From: Apostichopus japonicus
Taxonomy: Eukaryota; Echinodermata; Holothuroidea; Aspidochirotida; Stichopodidae
Direction of reading: 5' to 3'
NCBI RefSeq assembly: GCF_037975245.1
Contig: NC_092566.1
Location: 15,971,001 to 16,035,000, forward strand
Length of the DNA: 64,000 nt
Below, piece by piece: positions 37,771 through 49,513 of this stretch (position 1 is its first letter; the number at the start of each line of letters is the position of its first letter). Under the pieces are notes generated by a model that saw only the letters and a list, made by a program, of their open reading frames with translations, was not told where the DNA came from and ran no database searches. Made by a program: the position numbers and the translations under genes.

Positions 37771-38849
37771 TATGGAAGCAGGACACTTCGCCCAACAACC
37801 ATTTCGCCCAACTGCCATTTCGCCCAACCAGCCTGGTCATTTCGCCCAACCAGCCTGGTCATTTCGCCCAACCAGCCTGGTCATTTCGCCCAACCAGCCT
37901 GGTCATTTCGCCCAACCAGTCTGGTCATTTCGCCCACCCTTGATTAAATATGATATTTCAAAACGTTCAGGAATTGTTAACTTTACAGGATACGAACCGA
38001 ATATTAAGGAAACTTGAGAATTGATCAGTGTGTTAGGGGTTTAAGGTTTGATAGTAAACGTTCGAATATTAAGGAATATTAAGGAAACTTGAAGTCCTGT
38101 ACTAGTTGTATAACTTTAGTAAGGAAACGTTCGGGAATTTTTAACGTTACAGGATACGAACTGAGTATTAAGGAAACTTGAATCGTGGTTAAATTGATTA
38201 CATATGTGATTACATATGTGATTACATATGTGGTTACATATGTGGTTACATATGTGGTTACATATGTGGTTACATTGATAAAGTGGTTACATTGATTAAA
38301 TATAGTCATTCCATATTACGGACGGGTTTTATATATATATTTTTTTCAATTTAATAAGGAAACGTTCGGGAATTTTTAGTCAGTAGGATGGATCAGTGTT
38401 TTAGGGGTTAGGTTGGCTAGGTTTTTATGAAGACCGATTCCCCTGTGTTTGTATAATAATATAACTTCCATTGTATGCGTAAACGCCTAAAGTAGTGTAA
38501 TCCTCCCATTATACCCGAAATAACTGCTCAGACTCCGATCGATATCGAGCGGACCTCACTTTTTATTTACCTATTACGAAGTAACCTAACCCAAAATAAA
38601 TCAAATTGAACTAGTGGAATAGAAAAAGTAATATTATTCTGACTGAATATTAGCAAAAATAAGGTTGGGTGAAATGACCAACACGGTTGGGCGAAATGAC
38701 CATGCTGGTTGGGCAAAATGACTATGATATGGTTGGGCGAAATTACCATGCTGGTTGGGCGAAATGACCCGGCTGGTTGGGCGAAATGACCAGCTACAGT
38801 AGTTTGGCAAAATGGTTGTTGGGCGAAGTGACTAGAAAGCGATAGTATG
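37766..38849. mobile_element. Foldback-type transposon with tandem-repeat inverted ends
   Basis: The left end (37784-37936) is a tandem array of about six 22-bp units (GGTCATTTCGCCCAACCAGC plus two bases). The right end (about 38663-38830) is the same array in inverse orientation. The outermost sequences agree as CACTTCGCCCAACAACCATT inverted. The flanks carry the same 9-mer GATAGTATG at 37766-37774 and 38841-38849, a target-site duplication. The middle has diverged repeats of AACGTTCGGGAATTTTTA / GTATTAAGGAAACTTGA and a 12-bp repeat (38196-38295). There is no coding capacity. Foldback elements with tandem-repeat ends are known from sea urchin (TU) and Drosophila (FB). It sits on the stop codon of the protease-PHD gene. 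Confidence 0.75.
38196..38295. repeat. 12-bp tandem repeat (ATTACATATGTG)n
   Basis: About eight copies of GATTACATATGT / GGTTACATATGT lie inside the foldback element. The TAC-repeat open frame on the minus strand is an artefact of this. Confidence 0.9.
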
Positions 38850-38854
38850 ATACT

Positions 38855-38960
38855 ACCATCAAAGAAATTATGTTCATGTTATGAAAGTGCTCCTCACAGA
38901 ACTGAACACTCTTGAATTCCCCACATATGGGACACAAGTACAGATTTTCAGCAGAAAGTT
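38855..38960 (-). pseudogene. Cys/His-rich zinc-finger-like fragment
   Basis: On the minus strand a frame reads AENLYLCPICGEFKSVQFCE then EHFHNMN. This is a CxxC...C..H..H pattern close to the C-terminal CxxC of the PHD gene upstream (EYLCPIC). It is open for only a short distance (stop upstream near 38960) and runs on into the foldback end. It may be a decayed, inverted piece of a related gene, or chance. Confidence 0.2.
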
Positions 38961-39249
38961 ATACTGGAGTTCACACCTCCAGCTGTAGAGCTGGAGGCTT
39001 ATCACTCTTGTGTACACAAATTGCATGGCCAGGCAAGACCACTGTTTATTATGCTTGGAAAACTTCAGAGTTGGCTTCTTTGCAGATTGCTTAAATATCA
39101 CGTTACTGTTTAAAAGAAAGATCATCTTCTTATAAAAATAAGACTCATAGGCAGGAATCAGCGACTTTTTTGTGTTTTGTTTAATAAAATGTTTATCATT
39201 AGATGCAAGGCTGCACAATTTGTATCATGTATCTAGTGGTCTAGTTGTT

Positions 39250-40912
39250 ACCAAGATTTGTCTTGGGCTTCATGTACTTTAAAAATCTTGTAATAAATGG
39301 CCTACAGTATTGAATTCATGTCAGACCATCACCTGCATGCTAATGTTGAGGTTTAACTAAAAATGTTGAGCAAGTCCACAAATATTTGTCTTGGGGCTTC
39401 ATGTGTATTAGAGGTCCGGAATTGCCTATTAATTCATACAAGCCCATCTCCCTCAACAAAATTGATTAAAGGTTGTTGACGAGACCCCAAATATTTGTCT
39501 TGGGGCTTCATGTACATTAAAGATCTGGAATTATATTGCCTATTAAATTCATATAAGCTCATCACCCTAAAAAACTGTATTAAAGGTTGTTGACGAGACC
39601 CCAAATATTTGTCTTGGGGCTTCATCTACATGAAAGATCTGGAATTATATTGCCTATTAAATTCATATTTAAGCTCATCACCCTAAAAAAAAATGTATTA
39701 AAGGTTGTTGGCCAGACCCCAAATATTTGTCTTGGGGCTTCATGTACATTAAAGATCTGGATTTATATTGCCTATTAAATTCATATAAGCTCATCACCCT
39801 AAAAAACTGTATTAAAGGTTGTTGACGAGACCCCAAATATTTGTCTTGGGGCTTCATCTACATGAAAGATCTGGAATTATATTGCCTATTAAATTCATAT
39901 TTAAGCTCATCACCCTAAAAAAAAATGTATTAAAGGTTGTTGGCCAGACCCCAAATATTTGTCTTGGGGCTTCATGTACATTAAAGATCTGGATTTATAT
40001 TGCCTATTAAATTCATATAAGCTCATCACCCTAAAAAACTGTATTAAAGGTTGTTGACGAGACCCCAAATATTTGTCTTGGGGCTTCATGTACAGTAAAG
40101 ATCTGGAATTATATTGCCTATTAAATTCATATAAGCTCATCACCCTAAAAAACTGTATTAAAGGTTGTTGACGAGACCCCAAATATTTGTCTTGGGGCTT
40201 CATCTACATGAAAGATCTGGAATTATATTGCCTATTAAATTCATATAAGCTCATCACCCTAAAAAACTGTATTAAAGGTTGTTGACGAGACCCCAAATAT
40301 TTGTCTTGGGGCTTCATCTACATGAAAGATCTGGAATTATATTGCCTATTAAATTCATATAAGCTCATCACCCTAAAAAACTGTATTAAAGGTTGTTGAC
40401 GAGACCCCAAATATTTGTCTTGGGGCTTCATGTACAGTAAAGATCTGGAATTATATTGCCTATTAAATTCATATAAGCTCATCACCCTAAAAAACTGTAT
40501 TAAAGGTTGTTGACGAGACCCCAAATATTTGTCTTGGGGCTTCATGTACATGAAAGATCTGGAATTATATTGCCTATTAAATTCATATAAGCTCATCACC
40601 CTAAAAAACTGTATTAAAGGTTGTTGACGAGACCCCAAATATTTGTCTTGGGGCTTCATGTGCATTAAAGATCTGGATTTATATTGTCAATTAAATTCAT
40701 ATAAGCTCATCACCCATAAAAAAGTGTATTAAAGATTGTTGACGAGACCCCAAATATTTGTCTTGGGGCTTCATGTACATGAAAGATCTGAAATTATATT
40801 GCCTATTAAATTCATATTTAAGCTCATTACCCATAGAGAAGTGTATTAAAGGTTGTTGACGAGACCCCAAATATTTGTCTTGGGGCTTCATGTACATTAA
40901 CAATCTTGAAAT
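39250..40912. repeat. Satellite array, 114-118 bp unit, about 14 copies
   Basis: Every unit contains ACCCCAAATATTTGTCTTGG, GGCTTCATGTACAT, AAAGATCTGGAATTATATTG, CATATAAGCTCATCACCCT and TATTAAAGGTTGTTGAC. First and last copies are more diverged. A two-unit block of 232 bp is repeated exactly (39587-39818 and 39819-40050), indicating higher-order repeats. Several units are 114 bp (38 codons), so repeated open frames appear on the minus strand (MKPQDKYLGSRQQPL...); I do not regard them as genes. Confidence 0.95.
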
Positions 40913-41734
40913 GTGTTGTTTTTTTGAATTTATATTTAGCCCATTTCTGTTTATCCCTAAAATGGGAGTAAGATTTCAACAGGCAGTATTGATGGAAGAC
41001 AAATTTACTGATATTAGAGCTGGACATAATTCATGTCTAAATTTCATAATAAATATCCTTTTGAATAATGTACAGTACAGTAACCCCATGACCATAAATT
41101 ACTGTATGCTGGTTTCACAGCATCAGAAGTTTTGCCTTTAGTGCTTATAATATTATAACAGAGTTGAATATAAACTTCACATGTCATAAAAAACATCTTG
41201 CTTACTTCATTTGGATCTTACCTTTTATTTGTCACCTCCAACCCCCCCCCCTGCGTCCCCACTTTGTTTTTATGTATAAATGTATAAATATGAAAGTGCC
41301 GGACTGCACTTTGTCTCTTAAAGAAAGTCTTGCAAAGATTGAAACATCAGGCCCTGTAAATGTTGTACAATATAAATGAGGGAATGACTCCAAATAGCCA
41401 TGGTCACCAAAGACTTTGAAATTCGGATGAAAACTGACCCTTTACCTAGACATATGTTGTGTGCTGTAAATGTAATGCGAGGATTGGCATTTTACTATAC
41501 TACTGTAGTACTAGCCTGTAGTAGCAGCAGCACCCTAGTATAAGTTTCAGCTAGTCGAAAGTGTTCCAGCCAGGCTATAGCCCAAGGTCCCAAAACCTCC
41601 AATTTCAGTAGACAAGATCCCAAAGAAACTACCTTGTCAATCTTACCAGAGCGTAAAATTCCACTCTTATGGCCAGTCAAGTTTTTACCAGAATCGATCG
41701 TGCACTAAAACACAACGAACGGTGAGTGGTGGTT

Positions 41735-41899
41735 CCACTATTCTTGTATATATAGCACTCAGTTCACATCCGAGCCCAGTCAAACGCGTCGTTGATTTAT
41801 ATGACGTCATACATACGCTACGTCACTGGTGCAGCTGGTGTCAACGAAACCCCAAAGATTGAGTGAGAACCGTTGTGGAACGGCGAGGAGAATTTGTAG
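41735..41899 (+). promoter_or_regulatory. Promoter and non-coding first exon
   Basis: TATATATA at 41747-41754, a CRE TGACGTCA at 41802-41809, a CGTCA half site, then a segment ending AGAATTTGTAG|GTAAGTAAC, a strong 5' splice site after 41899. The part 41800-41895 is an inverted copy of about 30900-30995, with a 34-bp perfect core (41841-41874). It probably starts a plus-strand transcript through the region described next. Confidence 0.5.
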
Positions 41900-43114
41900 G
41901 TAAGTAACTCTGACTTTTCGGATCTGTAAGGTTTCCGTATTAGAATGTAGGTTATCATAATGATGGTTTCAAAATGTTGGCAATACGTTAAAGCATCGAA
42001 GCTGTAAGTTTGGATTATGTTCACCCGTAAAAAGTGTACAAAAATTTAGGTCAAACATCATGCCAAGTTCTTGCTTAATCGTTAGAAACAGTACATACGG
42101 CTTAACGTTGTTGTTGCACTGTAATGTCGCCTAACACATTGGCTTCATATACCTAGTAATAGTATAGGCCTACGTACTTTTAGTTACTATTACTAGTATT
42201 ACTTTTCTACAGTACTAACTACTCTCATACTAAAGCCTTCGACATAGTTGTCAGCAACGTAGGTAGGGCTTCGTCACACCGTAAATTCTTTAAATTCGTT
42301 GTGACAAATTTTATATAGTGTCCTAATCGCGGATCGCTCTTAAATTTAAGTATGATACTAGTACTATTAGTATTAGGGTTCTGTTTTCCTAAGTTAGTAT
42401 AGGCCTAGCCAACCGGCCTATAGTCATGTACTATTTAGGCTAGGCCCAAATATTCATATTTTGATAACTTAAACTTTAAGGCCTCGTTGGTCTTGGCTCT
42501 AGTAGTACTAGTTCAAAGCAGTGCACGGCGTAAGCTTCGATATAAAGTAAGGCTATGGCCTAAGTCTGTTTGTATCTGTTGACTGGAGTGTCACTTTTAG
42601 TTTTAGGAAATACATTACTTAAGCTTTGGGTGGAGTGCTATTCTCATTCTTGGCTAAAGGTAGTAGGCATTTACAAGGCTAGGCCTATCTACATATTCAT
42701 TTATTCCTAATAGTTATGTAGAATAAACAGCATTCTATTTTCTAGCTGCAGTTTTGCCCACTAGTTGTAGCAGATGCACTAACCAACATTTCAATACAAA
42801 GCAGGGTTTCATTTTTTTGTGAATGATCTTGAACCTTTTGAGACACATGCAGCCTTGGGATTTTGGGATGTGGGTACAACATAGGCCTGCATTCTGCTTG
42901 TACTTGTAGCTTAGAAATTTAAATCTCTGCTTACTGACGAGTCCAAAGTTTTGATTACTCAGTGTATTAATTCAATTGTATGTTTAGGAAATTGGGAGAT
43001 AACAATTTGCATCCTGACTACAATGAGTATGTGCTTATGTGTATCATATAAGTTTCTAATTTTTGTGTGGAACTTGTCATTCTGGTTTTTTTTACTTTTT
43101 AACTTTCATGACAT

Positions 43115-43607
43115 CATGCCAAAGAAACAGCTTGTCAGTTATACCATGAAGAGAAAGTTGCTGGACCATGTAATGTTTGTAAAGAGTCCAAGCCACATTA
43201 CTGGCACATAGCTCAAGCCACTCCAGCTAATTCTCAGTTGGTTATAGTGCTAACTTAAGGCAGAAAAATATATTGGATTATGACTGTGTTTGCTATGCAT
43301 GTAAACTTAGACTTAGCTCAGTCAAAGATGAAACTAGGCCTCCCTCTAAAAGACCTTCGTGAAATACACGTCAGTTGCCAAATTGCACTAGTCAAGAAAA
43401 TGTGCATCAGACATCAAAATTTGTTAACCGTAGCACTCTAATCAAATTGTTTGACATTGATGATGCCACAGCTATTGAGCTTTGCTGTAACAAGTCAGGA
43501 AGTTTTCTTTGCCATGCTCATTACTGTATTCTAACAAACAAAATCATCTTTAAGGATTGTTCCATATGTCTTTCGACAAGTTCAGTTGATGACATTGGTA
43601 TATAACT
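43115..43607 (+). pseudogene. Cys/His-rich zinc-binding gene, frame-broken
   Basis: The plus strand reads AKETACQLYHEEKVAGPCNV then CKESKPHYWHIAQA in one frame. After a one-base shift near 43230-43240 it continues NILDYDCVCYACKLRLSSVK and PPSKRPS, where a TGA intervenes. It then goes on PNCTSQENVHQTSKFVNRST, LIKLFDIDD, FLCHAHYC and DCSICL to TAA at about 43605. CxxC, HxxH and CxxC pairs suggest several zinc sites; similar Cys-rich multi-copy proteins occur in marine invertebrates, but I cannot name the family. The shift plus the stop indicate decay, unless small introns bypass them; none with good borders is visible. Confidence 0.45.
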
Positions 43608-44916
43608 TTGCCTCTACATCAACTGGTGTATCAACTTTTTACTGTTTTTCTCATTCTCAGGTGCCGTCACAGCAGTCATAATGGAAAGTTACAGGTTTGG
43701 GTTTTGACATCCAACATTATTATTTCCTTTTACTGTTAGGTACTTATGCCCCTTTAAACAGTGAGTTTGCCAATAAAGTGAGTGCTTACCACTGTTGAAT
43801 ACGTGAGAAATTATTCAAAAATTATCTCCAAAACTACTGTCATCAAGTTTTGTTTAACATGTGAAATAAAAAATCAGACTTGACTTTCAATCCAGAATGT
43901 GTTGTGAAGCTTTTGTCAGTAAACTTTAGATAAAAAGAGTACCTTTAAAACTGCCAAGCAATAGTAGTGAGGTTCCTTTGTTTACTTATGATGATATTCG
44001 TGGTAGGTTTTTGTTTTTATCAAAAAAGTCTTGCACTATGAATGATGTACTTGCACTATGAATGATGAGTAATTGCTTTGTGGATGAAAATATACACAAA
44101 ATGAACATCTTTAGCAGCCTTAATCCTTCAATACTGTAGTGATTTATAGTGAATTGGTTTACATGTTGGATGTCAAAACATAAGTCCTATTCTAGACAAA
44201 AGTATAGTGTGGTCAAAATTTGTTTCTACTTATTCAAGTTCTTATTTTTTTTGCTTTTTGGGGTGGAGGAGGGAGAGGGGTAGTTGAGCTATGGGGTTCA
44301 GTTGGTGGGTGATGGAGGGGAGGGAGGAACTAAGTGGATATTTAGGTGCATTATTTGTGAGAGGTGGCCCTTTATTGGGAAGGGGCTTTTGGGATGGTTC
44401 TAAGTTCACCTTTCACCACTTTGTGAAGTTAAGGACATTCTGGTGTTTTTAGACCAATTTTATTACTTATCTTAATATTAGTGCATAAGAGGGAAACATG
44501 ACACAATTAGAGGGGGAAAAATTAGAGGGAAACATAGCAAACATGAAAAAATGTTATCGCCAGTAGTTGTGCATGGTGGCATTACTACATAACCTTTACA
44601 TCTCATGATCTATTTTATTTTTTATTATGTATTTGAGAATACTTTATCATCTAGCATTTGGTGCTGCCTTAAAACCTGCCTTCTTGCCACCCAATGATAC
44701 ATTACAATGAATTTTTTTTCTCCATATCTTTTAAATTTCTTTCAGTACTTAATATACCTTGAGCAATTAAACCTTAGGCAAAGTTTGTCATAAACCAATA
44801 CCTTGCCGTGCCATTTTTAAACACAACACTAATGCTTGCCGATATTATTAAAGCCTTATAAAAGTTCCAGTCATGGAGCATGCCACCTTGTTAATTTTAA
44901 TTTTCTCATATAACAC

Positions 44917-45300
44917 ATATTCATATATCAGCTGATCTTGTGACAACATCACATGCAGTCTTTCACTCCGTCCGATAAATACTTTGTAAAAGACTCCGTC
45001 CTTCTTGTGCTGCAGCTGCTGTACGTACCTTTGTTATGTTGTGCAAAAGCTACCATGTATCTGGATGACACTTCATTCCATTATATGGGTTTTTTTCCAT
45101 TTTTTTCTTTTTGAAAGTTCTTCAGTACTCCATAAACCTTGGGCAATAAGACCTTGTGTTTCCTTGTTACTATAAGTTATTTCATATATCAGCTGATCTT
45201 GTGACAACATCACATGACGTCTTTCACTCCGTCCCACATAAACTGTAAAAGACTCTGTCCTTTCATGTGCTGCCTCTTTGTACATACGTTTGTAATGTGT
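44917..45300. repeat. Tandem duplication, unit about 262 bp
   Basis: 44917-45050 and 45178-45300 share CATATATCAGCTGATCTTGT, GACAACATCACATG, CTTTCACTCCGTCC and GTAAAAGACTC in order. The preceding 60 bp (AGTACT..ATA.ACCTTG.GCAAT) are also duplicated. Confidence 0.8.
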
Positions 45301-45435
45301 TGTGACTGGCTCATTGATTGCTGTGTCTGTATTCTGTAGATGCTTTCAACATTTACATCACTTCTATTTTTTAGTCACACCTTTTCTACATGTACATTTT
45401 TGATATATTCTTTTCTTTATCTTTAAGTTACTCTT

Positions 45436-46400
45436 TTATCTTTCATTTCACCTTGTGCCCTGTGCTATATTGATTCAAAACCATAGCATACTGAAGTCAG
45501 ACATCTGGTCACATTAGCTGTCATTTATTTAAAAAAGAAAACTGCCATCTCTGCTGCCTGATAAGCACATTTCATAATGTGATGTGAATGGTTTAACTAT
45601 CATCTCTTTCTATTTTATAATGCTATTCGTTCAACACTAAAAAGTTCTTTCAATGTGTATATACATGTCTAACTCTACATGCTTCATGTATGGTGGGCTT
45701 CTTTCAATTATCGTATATTATTTGCCTTGTCTCCTCATTTATTTAAATGTCTATGTGCATCTTACCTCCGTGTACAGAGTCAGCTGTTTTTGGTCATATA
45801 CAGTATAATTATAAATATCTCTATATATTACCTTCAATGCCATTTTAATGTTATATGATTACCCTTTTCATTTTTGTGTGCTTTCCTCTACACATTTTTG
45901 TTGAAATTTATAAAGCATTGTTACACTTTTTTGGTATCTTTCATTCCACCTTTGTTCAGTGCCCTGTGCTATATTGATTCCACATCATAGCATACTGTAC
46001 TCATACATCTGGTCACATTACTTTCATTTATTTGAAAAAGAAAACTGCCATCTTTGCTGCCTGATAAGCACATTTCATTATGTGGTGTGAATGGTTTAAC
46101 TATCATCTCTTTCTGTTTTACAATGCTATACTTTTAATACTTAATAGTTCTTTCACTTTGTATACACCTGTCCACCTCTACATGCTTCGTGTATGGTGAG
46201 CTTCTTTAAATTATCATATTTTATTTTGCCTTGTCACCTTTTTTGTTGAAATGTCTATGTACCACATCTTACCTCCAGGTACCTCCATGTACAGTCCAAT
46301 TATAAATGTCATATATTACCTTCTATGCCATTTTAATATTATATACATAACCTTTTCATTTTTGTATTCATTCCTCTACACATTTGTGTTGAAATTTATA
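45436..46400. repeat. Tandem duplication, unit about 500 bp
   Basis: 45436-45900 and 45938-46400 are parallel copies. Both hold GCCCTGTGCTATATTGATTC, CATCTGGTCACATTA, GAAAACTGCCATCT, TGCTGCCTGATAAGCACATT, ATGGTTTAACTATCATCTCT, CTACATGCTTC.TGTATGGT and TTGAAATTTATA.AGCATTGTT in order. Confidence 0.85.
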
Positions 46401-48764
46401 TAGCATTGTTTCATGTTAAGTACCCAGAAGTTTATAATAAAGATAACTTCCAAGGATAAATAAGGACTTGGAGACCCTTGATCTTTCTTCTTTATTTGGT
46501 CTTTATTTGTTACTGGTACTGTAGGACAGTGGTGATCGCACAGAATGTTACTACCGATGCATTAAGGATGACTTCCAAATGATGAGTTTATTTCCATGTC
46601 AACCTCCCCCCCCCCCCCCCTCTTATTCCATTAGCACCCCAATGGGTTAGATTTTTGTGTTGGCAGCCAATAAGCTTTCCCCTCCAATCTGTTCCATATC
46701 ACCGATGCCCCCTCCCGCCCACCCACCAACAAACACACACATACCTCTCCACCCCATCCCTTTCCTGGATAGTCCCCAACCTTGGCTAGCATGTTTTGAT
46801 TTCCCTGTCCTTACAATTAAAATTAATAATCCTGATGCCCTAAGTTTGTACAAAACAAATAAACCGAGTGGTTTTTTGCTTTTCTCATGTTCCACATACT
46901 TAAAAATGGTTCAAATCTCAGTTTTAACTTAACCAAAGCAAGTCAAAAATATATTCTGAAACACCGGATCAAAAGCAGTGGAAATTGCGTATTCTTCTAG
47001 TACCGGGTATGGTTGTCAGTCATCTAATATTTCATGACTATTCATCGGAAAAGGCGTAATTTGATGACGTTTCATTACTATACAATGAATATGCATGACC
47101 TTATGAAGCAGTCCGCCATTTTTGTTTTTAAAAATGGACCTTATGTTTCGTACTGACAATAGCCGTCGTAAAACATCTGTAAGTGTCCGTATTAGAACTC
47201 GGATGAAACCATAAGAAGTACCTAAATCTGTGTTGGGATTTCAAGATGCTTTTGTGCGGATATCGAGTATGTTCACGCACGGAAAGTTCAATTTTGGCCA
47301 TTTTTTTTTACTCACGTGTTCACGTTTTGAAACTTGGATACACAGTGCTCGATTCGTTCACGTTGGTCGTGACCCGCCGTAAGTGTGTAATTTCTCTTCG
47401 AAAGTGTCTTAAAAGTTGATCATGTTGTTTTGTTGTGTGTGTGTGGGAGTGAAATCATCGTTATGCCACTTCTTTAAGAGATATTCAGCTGTAAAGTTTT
47501 GTTGTCTACTTTTCAAATTTAGCGCTAAAATTCAAAAAAGCTTGACGTCACATATCTTGAACATAATGAGGGTCACCAGGTCAGATTACCGACTGTTATG
47601 GGTTTGCTTCTCCTGCATTTGAAAACAGATGATACTGTATGATGTGCACTACTATCTCACCACATTACCATATATGCCTGCGAAGTTTAACATTAATAAA
47701 TTTAATATTCATGAACGTCAGATCTGGGATTTGGGTGAACTGTGTAATCTAAGCCATAGTTAGGTTCTGTTAGTCCTTGCTGGCACTTTGGTTTTGCTGT
47801 GATTGTGCAACAACAGTTGAAGTGACTGACACTCTTTCAGTACAGATAATGCCCTTCCTAATCTTTTAGTTAGACTTTACTTCCTATGGCTGGCCTATCA
47901 AGACAGTATCAGCTCTAACCAAATACTTGTAATAGTAATCTAGGCCCCTTGCAGCTCTGTACACTATCACCTACAGGTCTCAGCTAATAATTATATATCC
48001 CTTGTCAAAGCAAACTCACATGTGATTCAAAGCAGTAAGTACACATTGGAAGTTTGATAATATTATTGGTATAGGACTAGGCCTAACTGGGCGCCTACTG
48101 TCTTTATTTGCAGTAACTTACAGTGTTCCTTACATTAGGCTTAGCACTAGCCAGATCAAATGTGCTGTTGTACATTAGCCTTGTATAGATATAATATGCT
48201 AGTCAAGAAAGTTAGGCCTATGCTAGACTAAGCTTAACGATGGAATTGGGCCTTCAAACAATTACATATTATCAAGCTTCAGTTCTTTCCGTAACGGAAT
48301 CTAAAGTGGGATTGGGACAGGCTTCTTATTCTGTTTTTTTCTCCAGAACGTACTTTAAGTTTCGATAAAAATGAACTTACTTGTACCAAAAATGCGGAAA
48401 TGGCAGCAATTAAAGTACATGCCGGTCACAACACTAAATTTGAATGTCGTCTGCTGTAGGTTATGTAATGCGTATCTGACGCCGATAACTTATTGTCACG
48501 TACGTTTGTATACGGTCAGACACTATTCATGTACCGCCGAGGAGTCAAAGCATCTACACAAGGCGACGAAAATCGGCCCAGAAAGTCACAGATTTGGCAT
48601 CATCTTACATTTTCAACACATTAGAATATAACTGACATATTATGGGAACTGCCATTTTGCACAATGTGCGACGTCTATGACTACGCAACGGGAGTTAGCA
48701 GTCCATTGCTCTTGAAAAGAAATATTCACTGAACCGTTCATTGAACCGCGGAGCTGTAAAATCT

Positions 48765-49135
48765 GAAACGTAATTCTAGTAGGCAAAGACTATACCATGA
48801 AGTAAGAACCTGCTCTTAAATGACAAAAAATCACTTAGTTGCGAAATTGCGACAACACCCATATGTTGCGTGATTCGAGCGTCACTGCCGATCAAGCGCG
48901 ATTGATGCAGAAATGGACCCGAAATTATTTGCTATTTTATATTTGCTGGAATTGTTCAAGGCAAAAGTACTGCTTTGAAGCCGAAATTTCTAGAGCGGAT
49001 GTAAAAGTGTCGACTTTCTTTTTTAAATCATCGTGTATTTGATTAATAACAATTCTTGAATACATTAAGCCATAATTTAAATCAGAAACGTAATTCTAAT
49101 CGGCAATGACTATACCCTGAAGTATAAGCATCTGC
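48765..49135. repeat. Direct repeat pair, about 50 bp, 320 bp apart
   Basis: Near 48765 and 49083 both copies read GAAACGTAATTCTA, GGCAA.GACTATACC.TGAAG and then A.GCATCTGC / AACCTGCTC, with about 80-85% identity. Confidence 0.7.
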
Positions 49136-49458
49136 CAGATCTGGTTACCCTCAATTATCATCAATGACCCCGGCCAAACTATATCTACTTGCTTGTATAA
49201 GATTTTTTTGTTCTTTGAAGTTTGCCTCTGTTGATTAATTTGAAGTGACTGCCACATATGGCACCGGTATGTAACCCTGAGGTTCGAACCCTGATCAGTT
49301 ACTGTGAGGTAGGGCATGAATACTGGAAAGACGACACGCTGGTGTTTCTCAAGTTTTATAGTATATTGTTCTTCTTTTCTGTCTATTTACGATATGTACA
49401 GAGGTGGTGGTTGAGTTCACATCAGAATGTCAAAATTGGCCACAATTAGGCCACAATT

Positions 49459-49513
49459 AACCATAACAAAAAATGGAATCCACAAAAAATGGATTCCATT
49501 TTTCGTTATGGTT
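49459..49513. repeat. 24-bp hairpin
   Basis: Arms 49459-49482 and 49490-49513 pair with a single mismatch around the loop CAAAAAA. Ends AACCATAAC / GTTATGGTT. Confidence 0.9.

Larger units (their letters stand above)
43608..46455 (+). other. Long 3'-UTR-like region with internal tandem duplications
   Basis: There is no coding exon. It contains T-rich sequence, G-rich patches (44260-44400), two nested direct duplications (listed separately) and ends near AATAAAG at about 46436-46442, a poly(A) signal. It may be the terminal exon of a transcript starting at 41.8 kb. Confidence 0.4.

Noticed and set aside
37784-37936. Regularly spaced short repeats that look CRISPR-like
   Set aside because: The 22-bp units are contiguous with no unique spacers, the genome is eukaryotic, and the array is mirrored inverted at 38663-38830.
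39434-40903. Repeated minus and plus open frames (MKPQDKYLGSRQQPL...)
   Set aside because: They are the translation of the satellite; units of 114 bp are divisible by three, so frames stay open without selection.
49268-49310. SINE or tRNA from GGTTCGAACC near 49280
   Set aside because: There is a B-box-like palindrome only; no A box at the right distance on either strand.
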